A stretch of DNA of 64,000 nucleotides from Marinobacter aromaticivorans (GCF_002806975.1 NZ_NIHD01000005.1:186001-250000), one strand, 5' to 3'. Counted from the first letter of the stretch, positions 18,597-29,492 are shown. Notes: generated from the letters alone by a model not told the origin. Numbers and translations: made by a program.

Positions 18597-21242
18597 GTGA
18601 CCGAGCTACACCCTGATCTCCGTGAAAATGTCCGTATGCTGGGCGAACTGTTGGGGCAAAGTATCCAGCGCCACCCCGGGATGGAGTGTTTCGAGCTTAT
18701 CGAGGAGGTCCGGGCCGCCGCCAAGTCTGATCGCCGCCAGGAAAGCGGCTCGGGCCAGAGGCTGGTGAATCTGCTTGGAAAACTCAGCGACGACGAATTA
18801 CTGCCGGTTACCAGAGCGTTCAACCAGTTCCTTAACCTTGCCAACCTGGCGGAGCAATATCACGGAATCCGCCGCAAGCGTGATCATCACTCCGACCTTA
18901 TGGTTGAGCCGCTTTCCAGTGTGTTCGAGCGCCTGAAAACCAGCGGTATCAGTGCCGAAGCCCTGCATCAGTGCGTGGCCGGCATGCGTGCGGAGTTTGT
19001 GCTGACAGCGCACCCTACGGAAGTGGCGCGCCGCACGCTGATCATGAAATACGATGAAATGTCAGATTGCCTTGCCAGCCTGGATCACGACGACCTCTTG
19101 CCGGATGAGCGGGACTCGATCATCGAGCGCCTGTCCCGGCTTGTGGCCGAGGCCTGGCATACCGATGAAATTCGCCACGAGCGCCCCACCGCGGTTGATG
19201 AAGCGAAATGGGGATTTGCGGTTATCGAGAACAGCCTGTGGCAGGCCTTGCCGCGTTTTCTTGGCGATCTGGATACGTCGCTTCAGGAGGCGACCGGAAA
19301 AGGCCTGCCGTTGCAGGCATCACCGGTGCGCATTGCTTCCTGGATGGGGGGTGACCGCGACGGCAACCCGAATGTCACTCATCAGGTTACACAAAAAGTA
19401 TTTCTGCTCGGGCGCTGGATGGCCGCAGATCTGTTCCTCCGTGATATCCGGTCGCTGAGGGCAGAGCTTTCCATGTGGCAGGCCAGTGATGAGCTTCGCG
19501 AGTTTACAGGCGAATCCCGGGAGCCCTATCGTCATGTGCTGGCGCAGTTGCGGGACCGGCTGATCAGAACGCGGGACTGGGCCGAGGCCCGTATTAATGG
19601 TGAACCTGCCGATACCAAAGACATTCTTTTTGAAAATGAGGACCTGACCGCACCCCTTGAGCTCTGTTACCGCTCAATGGTCGAATGCGGGCTTGAACAC
19701 ATAGCCAAAGGCGCATTGCTGGATACCATTCGCCGTGCCCACACCTTCGGCCTTCCCCTTATTCGCCTGGATATCCGCCAGGAGGCAACGCGTCACGCCG
19801 AGGCAGTTGCCGAGATAGTGGAATACCTGGGCCTGGGCGACTACCGCTCCTGGCCGGAAGAAGAGCGCCAGGGTTTTCTGGTGCAGGAACTTCAGGGGCG
19901 CCGGCCGCTGGTTCCCCGGAACTGGGAGCCATCTGAACCGGTACAGGAGGTGCTGGATACCTGTGCGGTGGTTGCCAAACAAACGCCGGAAGCGTTGGGC
20001 TCCTATGTTATATCCATGGCCAGCAAACCGTCCGATGTGCTGAGTGTTATTCTGCTCCTCCGTGAGTCCGGCATGAAATTTCCCATGCGGGTGGTTCCGC
20101 TGTTTGAAACCCTGGATGACCTGCGTGGTGCACCCGACAGCATGGCCGCCCTGTATGAGGTGGAGTGGTATCGGGATTATTGCCAGGGCAGGCAGGAAGT
20201 GATGATTGGCTATTCGGATTCGTCCAAGGATGCCGGTCAGCTTATGGCAGCCTGGGCCCAGTATCAGGCGCAGGAGCAACTGACCCGGGTGGCAACCCGG
20301 TACGGTATTCACCTGACCCTGTTTCACGGTCGTGGCGGCACCGTTGGTCGCGGTGGCGGCCCGGCAAACCGGGCGATCCTGTCCCAGCCTCCCGGCTCTG
20401 TGAATGGCAGTTTCCGCATTACCGAGCAGGGTGAGATGATCCGGTTCAAGTTTGGTTTGCCGCGTTTGGCGGTGCAAAGTCTAACCCTTTATACCAGTGC
20501 GATTGTTGAGGCTACGCTTGCGCCACCGCCTGCGCCTGAAGATGCCTGGCGCGACACCATGGACTGGCTGACGGAGCGTTCACTCAAGGCCTACCGGGAA
20601 GTGGTTCGGGAAAACCCTGACTTTGTGCCCTATTTCCGCCAGGTGACTCCCGAGCAGGCACTGGGGAAACTGGCACTGGGAAGTCGTCCGGCAAGGCGCA
20701 AATCGACTGGTGGCGTGGAGAGTTTGCGGGCTATCCCATGGATTTTTGCCTGGACCCAAATGCGGCTGATGCTGCCCAGCTGGCTGGGCAGTGATGTGGC
20801 GCTGGAAGATGCTGCCAGAGAGGGGCGTTTGCCCGTCTTGCGAGAGATGATGCAGGGGTGGCCATTTTTCCGTACCTACGTGGACATGCTTGAAATGGTG
20901 CTGGCCAAAGCCGATCTGCGCATTGCAGGGTATTATGAGAAGACCCTGCTGGATGACGACAGGCTCATAGCTCTGGGAGCCAGTCTTGGCAAGCGTCTTG
21001 AAGGTTGCGTTCAACGCCTTCTGGAGCTCAAGGAACAGGAAGAATTGCTGGAAGACGAACCTGTGTTCGCCCACTCCATGCGCGTGCGTAACCCTTACAC
21101 AGATCCTTTGCATTATCTCCAGGCAGAACTGCTGAAACGTGATCGTGAAAGCGAAGGCAAGCGGGAAGTGCCAGAGCTGGTAGAGCGGGCGCTAAAGGTT
21201 ACAATGGCGGGGATTTCCGCGGGTATGCGTAACACCGGTTAA
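18597..21242 (+). CDS. ppc: Phosphoenolpyruvate carboxylase
   Basis: Anaplerotic enzyme carboxylating PEP to oxaloacetate. Signature segments are intact: VLTAHPTEVARRTL with the catalytic His, GGDRDGNPNVT, the second active-site block GYSDSSKDAG, FHGRGGTVGRGGGP, and the C-terminal ending MRNTG. I choose GTG 18597 because AAGGA at 18585-18589 is 7 nt upstream and the resulting MTELHPDLRENV aligns with pseudomonad Ppc N-termini. A TTG at 18561 would add 12 residues. The length is 881 residues. It is separated from mazG by about 95 bp, so it is probably an independent transcript. Confidence 0.96.
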   Translation: MTELHPDLRENVRMLGELLGQSIQRHPGMECFELIEEVRAAAKSDRRQESGSGQRLVNLLGKLSDDELLPVTRAFNQFLNLANLAEQYHGIRRKRDHHSDLMVEPLSSVFERLKTSGISAEALHQCVAGMRAEFVLTAHPTEVARRTLIMKYDEMSDCLASLDHDDLLPDERDSIIERLSRLVAEAWHTDEIRHERPTAVDEAKWGFAVIENSLWQALPRFLGDLDTSLQEATGKGLPLQASPVRIASWMGGDRDGNPNVTHQVTQKVFLLGRWMAADLFLRDIRSLRAELSMWQASDELREFTGESREPYRHVLAQLRDRLIRTRDWAEARINGEPADTKDILFENEDLTAPLELCYRSMVECGLEHIAKGALLDTIRRAHTFGLPLIRLDIRQEATRHAEAVAEIVEYLGLGDYRSWPEEERQGFLVQELQGRRPLVPRNWEPSEPVQEVLDTCAVVAKQTPEALGSYVISMASKPSDVLSVILLLRESGMKFPMRVVPLFETLDDLRGAPDSMAALYEVEWYRDYCQGRQEVMIGYSDSSKDAGQLMAAWAQYQAQEQLTRVATRYGIHLTLFHGRGGTVGRGGGPANRAILSQPPGSVNGSFRITEQGEMIRFKFGLPRLAVQSLTLYTSAIVEATLAPPPAPEDAWRDTMDWLTERSLKAYREVVRENPDFVPYFRQVTPEQALGKLALGSRPARRKSTGGVESLRAIPWIFAWTQMRLMLPSWLGSDVALEDAAREGRLPVLREMMQGWPFFRTYVDMLEMVLAKADLRIAGYYEKTLLDDDRLIALGASLGKRLEGCVQRLLELKEQEELLEDEPVFAHSMRVRNPYTDPLHYLQAELLKRDRESEGKREVPELVERALKVTMAGISAGMRNTG

Positions 21243-21303
21243 AAATACCGGGAACGGACAGGGAGCGCGGGGCGCTTCCGCCATCGATAACAGGAGTATT
21301 CTT

Positions 21304-22677
21304 TTGGCTCTCGCAGCGCGACTGGAGCGGTTTCTCAATCAGCAGGGTATTGCCTACAAAGAGTTGCCAATTCATCGGGCGTCCAGTCTGGATGCGGCGA
21401 TATCCCAGTTGGGGCAGTCCCGTCAGGACGTTATCAGGGCAACGCTGCTGATTGATATCAGTGGTATTGTGATGGTCGTTCACAGATACGACAGTACGCT
21501 TGACGCAGAAGCCCTGCGGCAGTTGACGGGGCGGCATCTGCAGCCCCTGACGGCCGGGCAAACCATGCGGTTGTTCAGTGATTGCGATCCGGGTTTTACG
21601 CCGCCGATTGGTAATGCCTATGAGTTACCGGTTTTGCTGGACGAGGGCATTGCCCAGGCTGAGCAGGTTGTGTTTTCCAGTGGCACGGATCACTCGCTGG
21701 TAGAAATGGACGCACGCTCCCTGCGCCTTGCAATGGCCGGTAGCCGGGAGGGCAAGCTGGCTATTCGCGGGCCGGGTAATGATGGAACCCGGGAGGCACT
21801 AACCCTTGCCGAGGTGGCAAACAAGCTGAAAAAGCTGTACCGGCTGCCGCCCATGCCGGCGCTGGCTCTGCGCATTCTCCGGTTGACGTCCAATACAGAA
21901 GCAACCGCCCGCGAATTGGCGGAGCTCATCGAGTTTGACCCCAGCCTGACCGCGCAGGTGATGCGCTACGCACGATCTGCCCTGTTTAACTACCCGGGCC
22001 AGATCAACTCCGTACAGGAAGCGGTAACCCGCGTATTGGGGTTTGATCGTGTCGCTCATATTGCACTGGGTATCGCTTCGGTGCGCGCCTTCGATGTGCC
22101 CAGGGCCGGTATGCTGGGTATGGATAACTTCTGGCGCCACTCACTCTACTGCGCATTTCTGTGCCAGCGCCTTGCTCCCTATTGTGGTGCAGATAAAGGC
22201 CTGGCGTATCTGTGTGGGCTGTTGCACAACTTTGGCTTGCTGCTGGTGGGCCATTTGTTCCCGGCAGAATTCAAAGAGCTCAACAGGCTGCGGGAAGCCA
22301 ATCCCGAAACCAGCATGCAGGCTCTGGAACAGCAAGTCTTCGGGCAAGGCAACGAGCAGGAAATTATCGCCGTGGGGCATGGCGCTATTGGCGGAATCCT
22401 GCATCGGCTCTGGGAGTTGCCCGACCCCGTTGTCAAGGCGGCAGGCGTGCACCAGCAGCCTGGTTATCATGGTGAACATGAAAACTACGTGATGATGGTT
22501 CAGCTGGCTAATGCGTTGCTGAAACAGAAGAACATAGGAGATGAGTTCAACCCCGATGATATTCCCGGGCTGCTGCATGGACTGAACCTGGAGTCTGCCA
22601 TGATTGATGAGCTGATCTCTGAAACCGAACAGGTTGCGCCCGAACTGGATGCTCTGGCATTGTCACTGACCACCTGA
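21304..22677 (+). CDS. YbaK-like domain fused to HDOD signalling domain
   Basis: A 457-residue two-part protein. Residues 1-150 resemble YbaK/ProX-type editing domains, which deacylate mischarged tRNA in other proteins. Residues about 172-375 form an HDOD domain, a degenerate HD fold that acts as a scaffold in bacterial signalling; the region starting KLYRLPPMPALALRIL is typical, and HNFGLLLVGHLF is the HD-like helix. The start is TTG 21304, supported by AGGAG 7 nt upstream. It lies between ppc and adk on the same strand but with large gaps. The regulatory role is unknown; catalytic competence of the YbaK part cannot be judged by eye. Confidence 0.82.
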   Translation: MALAARLERFLNQQGIAYKELPIHRASSLDAAISQLGQSRQDVIRATLLIDISGIVMVVHRYDSTLDAEALRQLTGRHLQPLTAGQTMRLFSDCDPGFTPPIGNAYELPVLLDEGIAQAEQVVFSSGTDHSLVEMDARSLRLAMAGSREGKLAIRGPGNDGTREALTLAEVANKLKKLYRLPPMPALALRILRLTSNTEATARELAELIEFDPSLTAQVMRYARSALFNYPGQINSVQEAVTRVLGFDRVAHIALGIASVRAFDVPRAGMLGMDNFWRHSLYCAFLCQRLAPYCGADKGLAYLCGLLHNFGLLLVGHLFPAEFKELNRLREANPETSMQALEQQVFGQGNEQEIIAVGHGAIGGILHRLWELPDPVVKAAGVHQQPGYHGEHENYVMMVQLANALLKQKNIGDEFNPDDIPGLLHGLNLESAMIDELISETEQVAPELDALALSLTT

Positions 22678-22726
22678 GATTGATCTTTCCGGTCCGTGTG
22701 GGCCGGAAGATGATACGGAGGTCGAC

Positions 22727-22755
22727 TTTCTCTGAAGTGCCTGACTTCGTATAAT
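22727..22755 (+). promoter_or_regulatory. Candidate sigma-70 promoter of adk
   Basis: A perfect -10 hexamer TATAAT occupies 22750-22755, about 113 bp upstream of the adk start. No good -35 is present at the 17-bp distance (TTTCTC at 22727-22732), so strength is uncertain. The leader that follows is GC-rich with no obvious stable attenuator. Confidence 0.45.
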
Positions 22756-22847
22756 GCGCCACCGTCGAACCCGGCTGACACCTGTTCCGGCGGGAGAGGT
22801 TGTCGCAAAGGCAGAGGTTTTTGCCGCAACTTTTCAAACGATAATGA

Positions 22848-23522
<675 letters not shown>

Positions 23523-23555
23523 ATTAATGATGCTCAACCGAGGCCATGCTCTGCC

Positions 23556-24254
23556 GTGAAACTTTTGGCGCTGGACACCTCCTCTGAGGGCTGCTCTGCA
23601 GCCCTCTTTGTTGACGGTAAGGTTACAGAGAAGTTCGAGGTTGCCCCCAGAGGACACACGCGGCTTCTGATGCCAATGGTCCGTGAATTGTTGGCGGAAC
23701 AGGGGCTTGAGCCTGCGGATCTTGATGCACTGGCTTTTGCCCGTGGCCCCGGATCGTTCACCGGTGTGCGCATAGCCACAGGCGTGGTTCAGGGACTGGC
23801 GTGGGGGCTTAACCTCCCGGTTGTTCCCGTGTCGTCTCTGGAGGCGGTTGCTCTGGGGGCCATTGAAACCATGCAGGTACCTGAGGGCGAAGGCATTGCG
23901 GTCGCGTTTGATGCCCGCATGAGCGAACTCTACTGGGGCTGCTTCCGAAATCGTTCAGGGTTGCCGCAGCTGATGGGTGAGGAGCGGGTATGCTCGCCTT
24001 CGAAGGTTGTTCTGGAGCCAGGTGTTGAGCAATGGGCTGGCGCAGGCCAGGGGTGGGCATTTCGCGACAGCATGCCTGCCGCGGTTTCAGGCCGGATGTA
24101 TTCCGTGGATGAAACCCTCATACCCCGTGCCAGCTGGGTTGCGCGGCTGGCTGCAGTCAGGTTCGGCCAGGGCCTGGCGGTTCCGGCGGAGCAGGCGCAA
24201 CCGGTTTATATCCGGGATGAGGTTTCCTGGAAGAAACTTCCGGGACGCGCCTGA
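23556..24254 (+). CDS. tsaB: tRNA threonylcarbamoyladenosine synthesis protein TsaB
   Basis: Partner of TsaD in the t6A37 tRNA modification complex; an ASKHA-fold protein that regulates rather than catalyses. The N-terminus LLALDTSSEGCSAAL and the AFARGPGSFTGVRIA segment are diagnostic of TsaB. The C-terminus (QPVYIRDEVSWKK) is also typical. The start is GTG 23556. At 232 residues it has normal length. It sits between adk and rsmJ with short gaps, suggesting one transcript. Confidence 0.95.
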   Translation: MKLLALDTSSEGCSAALFVDGKVTEKFEVAPRGHTRLLMPMVRELLAEQGLEPADLDALAFARGPGSFTGVRIATGVVQGLAWGLNLPVVPVSSLEAVALGAIETMQVPEGEGIAVAFDARMSELYWGCFRNRSGLPQLMGEERVCSPSKVVLEPGVEQWAGAGQGWAFRDSMPAAVSGRMYSVDETLIPRASWVARLAAVRFGQGLAVPAEQAQPVYIRDEVSWKKLPGRA

Positions 24255-24266
24255 GGCTTGTACCCT

Positions 24267-25106
24267 ATGGCACCCTCAGACACTCCGGATGCCCCTTCTG
24301 CAAACCGGATCATTCCTTTGGCTGTTGCCCGAAGTGCACTTGGTGATGAGCACCAGGCCAGGTCACTCAGTTCCGAACTTTCTTTGCCATACCTCGGCAC
24401 TGTTCGCCCTAAAGACGTGCGACAAGCCCGTATTTTGCTGTTTCTGGATGAAAAGGGCCTGTGTCTTCAGTTAGCCGGAAAGGGGGCTCCGGGGCCGGTC
24501 AGGGCGGAGTTTGTGTCCGGTAAGATGGGGTACCGTCGGGAGCACGGCGGCGGAGCAGGGCAGCTTGTGGCGCGGGCAGTGGGCCTGCAGAAAATCAGAG
24601 CCAGCCTGCATGTTCTCGACGCCACCGCAGGTCTCGGGCAGGATGCCTTTGTGCTGGCCAGCCTTGGTTGCAGGGTCACCCTGTTCGAGCGTCATCCTGT
24701 TATTCATGCACTGCTGGCGGATGGCCTGGCCCGGGCCGCCCTGAATGTTGATTGCGCCCCTGTTGTCGGTCGGATGACACTTCGGGCCGGGAGCAGTATC
24801 GAGTGGATGTCGGCTGCCGCTGAAGGCCCGGATGTCGCGGATGTGATTTATCTCGACCCCATGTTCCCCCATCGGGACAAGTCAGCACTGGTAAAGAAGG
24901 AAATGCAGGTGTTCCGGACTCTTGTTGGAGACGATGATGACTCGGAAGTTCTGCTGAACGCCGCACTTGCGGTGGCCAGATACCGGGTTGTGGTAAAGCG
25001 CCCTCGCAAGGCCCCGGCTATCAGTGGGCCGCAGCCAGGCACTCAGTTAGAGGGCAAGAGCAGCCGTTACGATATTTACCCCATTCGTGCACTGCCACCG
25101 CGCTGA
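24267..25106 (+). CDS. rsmJ: 16S rRNA (guanine-1516-N2)-methyltransferase RsmJ
   Basis: Methylates G1516 of 16S rRNA with SAM. The motif I region [17 protein letters not shown] and the block [19 protein letters not shown] are characteristic of RsmJ. I use ATG 24267 (279 residues) because a GAGG element lies about 10 nt before it; a TTG at 24258 would add three residues. It begins 12 bp after tsaB. It is convergent with plsB, with no clear terminator between them. Confidence 0.92.
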   Translation: MAPSDTPDAPSANRIIPLAVARSALGDEHQARSLSSELSLPYLGTVRPKDVRQARILLFLDEKGLCLQLAGKGAPGPVRAEFVSGKMGYRREHGGGAGQLVARAVGLQKIRASLHVLDATAGLGQDAFVLASLGCRVTLFERHPVIHALLADGLARAALNVDCAPVVGRMTLRAGSSIEWMSAAAEGPDVADVIYLDPMFPHRDKSALVKKEMQVFRTLVGDDDDSEVLLNAALAVARYRVVVKRPRKAPAISGPQPGTQLEGKSSRYDIYPIRALPPR

Positions 25107-25170
25107 ACCAGGGCCTTGATCCACACGGGAATCAGTGGCAGGAGCCTTGCCGGCCCCGGGGTTGTGAGCA

Positions 25171-27639
25171 TCAGACACCCAGCATGGTCACTTGCTGAAT
25201 GGCCTGGCGCTTTTCTACGCTCAGCACCAGCCTGGCATCATCGGCCACCTCATCCAGCCCTTCGCCATAACAGAGCAGACCGTTGTCATCGGTGGTAATA
25301 ACACCGTTTTTCTGCATGTTGGCAATGAAATTCCGGAACAGGCTCTTGTCGAAAAATTCAGGCGCATTCAGCCCGAACAGTATGGACATGCGCTCGGCCA
25401 GTAATGTGCTTTGTTCTTCCAGTTCCTCTGCGGTGATCCGGGCCGAACCATTTTTACGCAGTATGCCCAGGACAATATGGTATCGCTCGACGGTCTGGAT
25501 AATGAACCGGGACAGTACCCGCAGGCGCAGCATGGCTTCAGTGCCTTCTTCCGGGCGCGCGATTCGTTCGTTGTCCTGGGTAACCAGCAGGCCCTGGTCC
25601 ACCAGAACATCAATCCACCGGTTGATGACGGCCTCCGCCTCGTCCGGCTGGTACTTCAGGAACAGTTCCGACTGAAGGTAGGGATAGGCCACGCCGGCAA
25701 GATACACGATCCGGTCCCGAGCCAGGGAGCTTTTGTTCTCGAACAGACTGGCCACCAATGCCGGCAGTGCAAAAAGATGCTGGATGTTGTTGCGGTAGTA
25801 AGTCATCAGAATGGCGTTGCTGCCTTCCAGCCCTATGATGTCCCCCAGCTTCTGGGGTTGCCGCGAAACCAGCCCCATGGACTCGCAATAAGCCACCCAG
25901 TCTTTGCCACTGCCTTCCGGCAGGGTCACGGTTTCGGCGTAAGGGAAGGCCCTCAGGAGATCGGCATACTGGTCTGCCAGGCGAATAAGCTGGCCCTCAT
26001 CCATGGCCAGTCGCTCGGCGCCAAGCAGTACGGTAGCCGTTATGCCGATGGGATTGACCGCAACCGACGCGTTGATGTTGGAGGCAACCCGAAACGACAG
26101 TTCCGCCACCGCCTCGCTAAGCCAGGAAGGACGATACGCTGAATCGTAGGCTTCCTGATGCCAGCTGCTGCGAACATCATCCAGAACATCGGAAAGATGG
26201 ATGGCGTCACCAAAGTTCACGGCAACCTGCCCGAAGGAATTGCTGAGCTTGCGAGCGGTTTTGGCAAGCCCCAATACGCTCTCTTTCTGTTTTTTCTTGC
26301 CCCTGAGTTCGCCAAGGTAAGAGCGCCCCTCCATGACTTTCTCATACCCGATGTATACCGGAATAAAAACGATGGGCTTGCGGTGATCGCGCAGAAAGCT
26401 GCGCACCGTCATGGCAAGCATGCCAGGTCTCGGTTGCAGCATCCGGCCGGTGCGGCTGCGGCCGCCCTCCACGAAATACTCCACCGAGTAACCCCGGGTG
26501 AACATAACGTGCATGTATTCGTTGAACACCGTGGCATAAAGCGGGTTGTCACGAAAGCTGCGGCGCATGAAAAAAGCCCCGCCCCGGCGGAGAATCGGCC
26601 CAACAACCGGCATGTTCAGGTTAATGCCTGCCGCAATGTGCGGAGGCATAAGGCCGTTCTTGTAGAGCACGTAAGACAGCAGCAGATAGTCGATGTGAGA
26701 ACGATGGCAGGGCACATAAACCACCGCATTGTTCTGTGCCGTTTCTTTCACCACCCTGATGTTATTGACCGCGATACCTTTGTAGATGCGGTTCCACAAC
26801 CAGGCGAGCACCACTTCCAGAAACCGGATCGTCACAATCGACATGCTGGCCGCAATTTCATCGGCGTATTTGTACGCACGGAGGCGTACTTTATCGGGCG
26901 CAATATCTTCCTTGGCGGCGGTTTCCCGTATGGCTTCTTTGACTGCCTGGGTTCGCAGCAAACCTTCCACAAGGGTTCTGCGGTGGGACAGATCCGGGCC
27001 CAGAACCGCCTGCCGCACCTTGCGAAAATGGGTTCGAAGAATGCGGGCAAGTTTGCGGTTAGCACGCTCCTCGCTTTCGCGATACTCTTCAATAACCTGC
27101 TTCAGGGAAAACGGTTTGTTGAACTGAACATACGTATTGCGACCGTGCACCAGAATAATCAGAAACTTCTGCAGCCGCCCCGCGACGGACCAGGTGTCTG
27201 ACAGCAGCAGTTTCACCAGGGATTTTTCCTTGTCCGGAGAGCGGCCCCAGAACAGTGATACCGGAACGATCTGCACATCTTGATCAGGATTGTCCAGTCC
27301 AAAGCGCACCAGTGCCTGGAACTCAGAGGTGGGAACCGGGGTTTGGCGTTTACGGAGCGACCCGCCAATGCGGCGATACAGGAAAAAGAACGAGTGCGAA
27401 GGGCCATTCTTGACCGGAAGCGAGGTGGAGGCACCGGGTAACTGAGCGCGTATCACTTCCTCCTCCAGCACCAGGCGGCTCGACAGCGAACTGTACTGCA
27501 GCACGTAACACACCGGTGTGTCGGGCGACAGTCCCAGCGCTTCCACGCTGTTACCGCTGACATCTGTCCGGACCCATAAAAACAGTATTTTCCGGAAAAA
27601 GGTCAGAATCAGGCTTCGAATACCCTGGTAAAGACGCAT
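25171..27639 (-). CDS. plsB: Glycerol-3-phosphate 1-O-acyltransferase PlsB
   Basis: Inner-membrane enzyme that acylates sn-glycerol 3-phosphate at C1, the first step of phospholipid synthesis. The acyltransferase blocks are clear: the HX4D motif in CHRSHIDYLL, GGAFFMRRSFRDN, the glycerol-phosphate site in FVEGGRSRTGR, and a block IVFIPVYIGYEK. The length from this start is 822 residues, as in E. coli. A longer frame reaches 27789, but its first 50 residues look non-native; ATG 27639 has GGAG 9 nt upstream and gives an N-terminus like known PlsB. It diverges from nudC. Confidence 0.95.
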   Translation of the reverse strand: MRLYQGIRSLILTFFRKILFLWVRTDVSGNSVEALGLSPDTPVCYVLQYSSLSSRLVLEEEVIRAQLPGASTSLPVKNGPSHSFFFLYRRIGGSLRKRQTPVPTSEFQALVRFGLDNPDQDVQIVPVSLFWGRSPDKEKSLVKLLLSDTWSVAGRLQKFLIILVHGRNTYVQFNKPFSLKQVIEEYRESEERANRKLARILRTHFRKVRQAVLGPDLSHRRTLVEGLLRTQAVKEAIRETAAKEDIAPDKVRLRAYKYADEIAASMSIVTIRFLEVVLAWLWNRIYKGIAVNNIRVVKETAQNNAVVYVPCHRSHIDYLLLSYVLYKNGLMPPHIAAGINLNMPVVGPILRRGGAFFMRRSFRDNPLYATVFNEYMHVMFTRGYSVEYFVEGGRSRTGRMLQPRPGMLAMTVRSFLRDHRKPIVFIPVYIGYEKVMEGRSYLGELRGKKKQKESVLGLAKTARKLSNSFGQVAVNFGDAIHLSDVLDDVRSSWHQEAYDSAYRPSWLSEAVAELSFRVASNINASVAVNPIGITATVLLGAERLAMDEGQLIRLADQYADLLRAFPYAETVTLPEGSGKDWVAYCESMGLVSRQPQKLGDIIGLEGSNAILMTYYRNNIQHLFALPALVASLFENKSSLARDRIVYLAGVAYPYLQSELFLKYQPDEAEAVINRWIDVLVDQGLLVTQDNERIARPEEGTEAMLRLRVLSRFIIQTVERYHIVLGILRKNGSARITAEELEEQSTLLAERMSILFGLNAPEFFDKSLFRNFIANMQKNGVITTDDNGLLCYGEGLDEVADDARLVLSVEKRQAIQQVTMLGV

Positions 27640-27789
27640 AAAATGTCGCTCCGATGAAAAACAGTCGCCAAGTTTACTTGGTTGCGCAGAAGCCGGAAAG
27701 CCGGCGGCGCATTCTTGCTGATCCCGGCTCTGTGATACATTTCTCTCTTGAGCGTTTGACTGTCTTTTATAAAGCAGGTGCGAGGGCAC

Positions 27790-28617
27790 ATGGCAACATC
27801 AACAATTCAGTGGCGTCCAGGCTGGACCATTGACACGCCTGGCAAGGATGACCTTGTACTGGCGTTGTCGGGGTCGGGTATTTTTAAACCGGATAATGGC
27901 TGGTTACAACCGCTGGAGAAACTGCCTGGCAATGCCGGGGATGCAGGTTTTGTATCCCTGGGAAGTGCAGACGGGCACCGGGTTTTTGTTACCGAATTGC
28001 CCGGGTCTCAGGTAGCTGAACAGGATGTTGTGCCGTTGCGGGATGCCCTGATGATGATCAGTGATGCGCCCGCAGCCATGCTCAGTACCGGCTTTCAGGT
28101 GTGGCAGTGGTTTCGGGACCATCAATACTGTGGGCGTTGCGGGGGGCGTACAGGCTTTCACGCAAGAGAGAGGGCAAGGTGGTGCAGCAGGTGCAACATA
28201 CCCTGGTACCCGCGGCTCGCTCCCTGCGTCATTGTGGTGATACGCCGGCAGGATCGCTATCTTCTGGCAAAGTCGTCCCGGGTCAGGCGGCACTTCTACA
28301 GCCTGATTGCCGGTTTTGTTGAGCCGGGTGAAAGCCTGGAGGCTGCAGTAGCCCGTGAGGTGAAAGAGGAAACGGGCCTGGATGTCACCAACATTCAGTA
28401 CCAGGCGTCCGAGCCCTGGCCCTTTCCGCACCAGTTGATGGCAGGTTTTTTTGCCGATTACGCCGGCGGCGAGCTGGTTCTTCAGGAAGATGAGATTGCA
28501 GACGCGGGCTGGTTCTCGCCCCGTAGCCGGCCGCCTGTGCCTCCGGAAACCACCATTTCGGGGCGCCTGATACGCGATATGGAAAAAATGATCACCTCCG
28601 GAGGTGCCGGAACTTGA
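27790..28617 (+). CDS. nudC: NAD(H) pyrophosphatase / deNADding enzyme NudC
   Basis: Nudix hydrolase cleaving NADH to NMNH and AMP and removing NAD caps from RNA. The zinc ribbon (CGRC then CSRC) is near residues 113-135. The Nudix box runs GFVEPGESLEAAVAREVKEE and continues with TGLD. The NudC-specific motif appears as SEPWPFPHQLM, close to the consensus SQPWPFP. The 275-residue length fits. ATG 27790 is preceded by CGAGGG; an upstream GTG at 27778 is less likely. Its stop overlaps the TTG start of murI. Confidence 0.94.
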   Translation: MATSTIQWRPGWTIDTPGKDDLVLALSGSGIFKPDNGWLQPLEKLPGNAGDAGFVSLGSADGHRVFVTELPGSQVAEQDVVPLRDALMMISDAPAAMLSTGFQVWQWFRDHQYCGRCGGRTGFHARERARWCSRCNIPWYPRLAPCVIVVIRRQDRYLLAKSSRVRRHFYSLIAGFVEPGESLEAAVAREVKEETGLDVTNIQYQASEPWPFPHQLMAGFFADYAGGELVLQEDEIADAGWFSPRSRPPVPPETTISGRLIRDMEKMITSGGAGT

Positions 28618-29492
28618 GCGAGTGTGGTATTCCCCGGATTCTGGTTTTCGATTCGGGTGTTGGCGGTTTGAGCGTTGCTGGTCGGGTGCATGACAAACTG
28701 CCCCACGCTTCTATTATATACCTTGCCGACAACGCAGCCTTCCCTTACGGCAATCAGCCGGAATCTGTCGTTATCGAACGCTGCTGCGGGCTTGTTGCCA
28801 GGGCGCTTGAACACTATCCCTGTGATGCGGTTGTTGTTGCATGTAACACCGCCAGTACCGTCGCCCTGCCGCATTTGCGAGCCATAACAGACGTGCCTGT
28901 GGTCGGAGTGGTGCCGGCAGTAAAACCTGCCGCGGCGCAAACGCTGAACCGCCGTATAGGCGTGCTGGCTACTCCGGCAACGGTGAACCGGCCGTATCTT
29001 GACGCGCTGATACGGGAATTTGCGGCTGATTGCCAGGTTGAGCGGGTGGGACATCCCGGGCTTGTGCAGTGGGCAGAGGACCTGGTTCGGGGGAAGCCGG
29101 TGCCCCAGGATGAACTGGATAACGCCGTCGCGCGCCTCGACGAGACCGGTGTTGATACAGTGGTACTCGGGTGTACCCATTATCCGCTTTTGCTGGACAG
29201 CCTCAGAAAGAGCCTTCCGGATGTGAAATTCTGGGTGGATTCAAGTGATGCCATTGCCCGCCGCGTGGTCTGGCTGCTGGCGCAAGCCGGCAAGCCTGTT
29301 GAGGCAAGCGGGTGGTATCATGGCGCCCATTATGACGCTCCCCGTGGCTATGGCACTGTCCATGATACTTGCTGCTCACCCGTGGCCGTTGCGCTTTTTA
29401 CCGGCAGTGCTCCGGACGGCATTGCGGACTTTATGGCGGGCCTGTGTCTGCGACCGCAAGCAGTAAAAGAAAACTGGCCCGGCGCCTTATAG
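28614..29492 (+). CDS. murI: Glutamate racemase
   Basis: Supplies D-glutamate for peptidoglycan by cofactor-independent racemisation. Catalytic features are visible: FDSGVGGLSVA with the active-site Asp and Ser, the first Cys in VACNTAS and the second in LGCTHYPLL. TTG 28614 is the start, with GGAGG 9 nt upstream and overlap with the nudC TGA. The 292-residue length is slightly long but normal for the family. The 3' end overlaps the convergent DUF2156 gene by 6 bp. Confidence 0.95.
   Translation: MSECGIPRILVFDSGVGGLSVAGRVHDKLPHASIIYLADNAAFPYGNQPESVVIERCCGLVARALEHYPCDAVVVACNTASTVALPHLRAITDVPVVGVVPAVKPAAAQTLNRRIGVLATPATVNRPYLDALIREFAADCQVERVGHPGLVQWAEDLVRGKPVPQDELDNAVARLDETGVDTVVLGCTHYPLLLDSLRKSLPDVKFWVDSSDAIARRVVWLLAQAGKPVEASGWYHGAHYDAPRGYGTVHDTCCSPVAVALFTGSAPDGIADFMAGLCLRPQAVKENWPGAL

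Noticed and set aside
19674..20477. 267-codon minus-strand frame inside ppc
   Set aside because: It is antisense to conserved Ppc catalytic blocks, with no family features.
26158..27201. 347-codon plus-strand frame opposite plsB
   Set aside because: It is fully antisense to the well-supported PlsB and has no recognisable domain; a codon-bias shadow.
27640..27789. 50-residue extension of PlsB
   Set aside because: Composition unlike PlsB, and an internal ATG with a good ribosome site gives the usual length.
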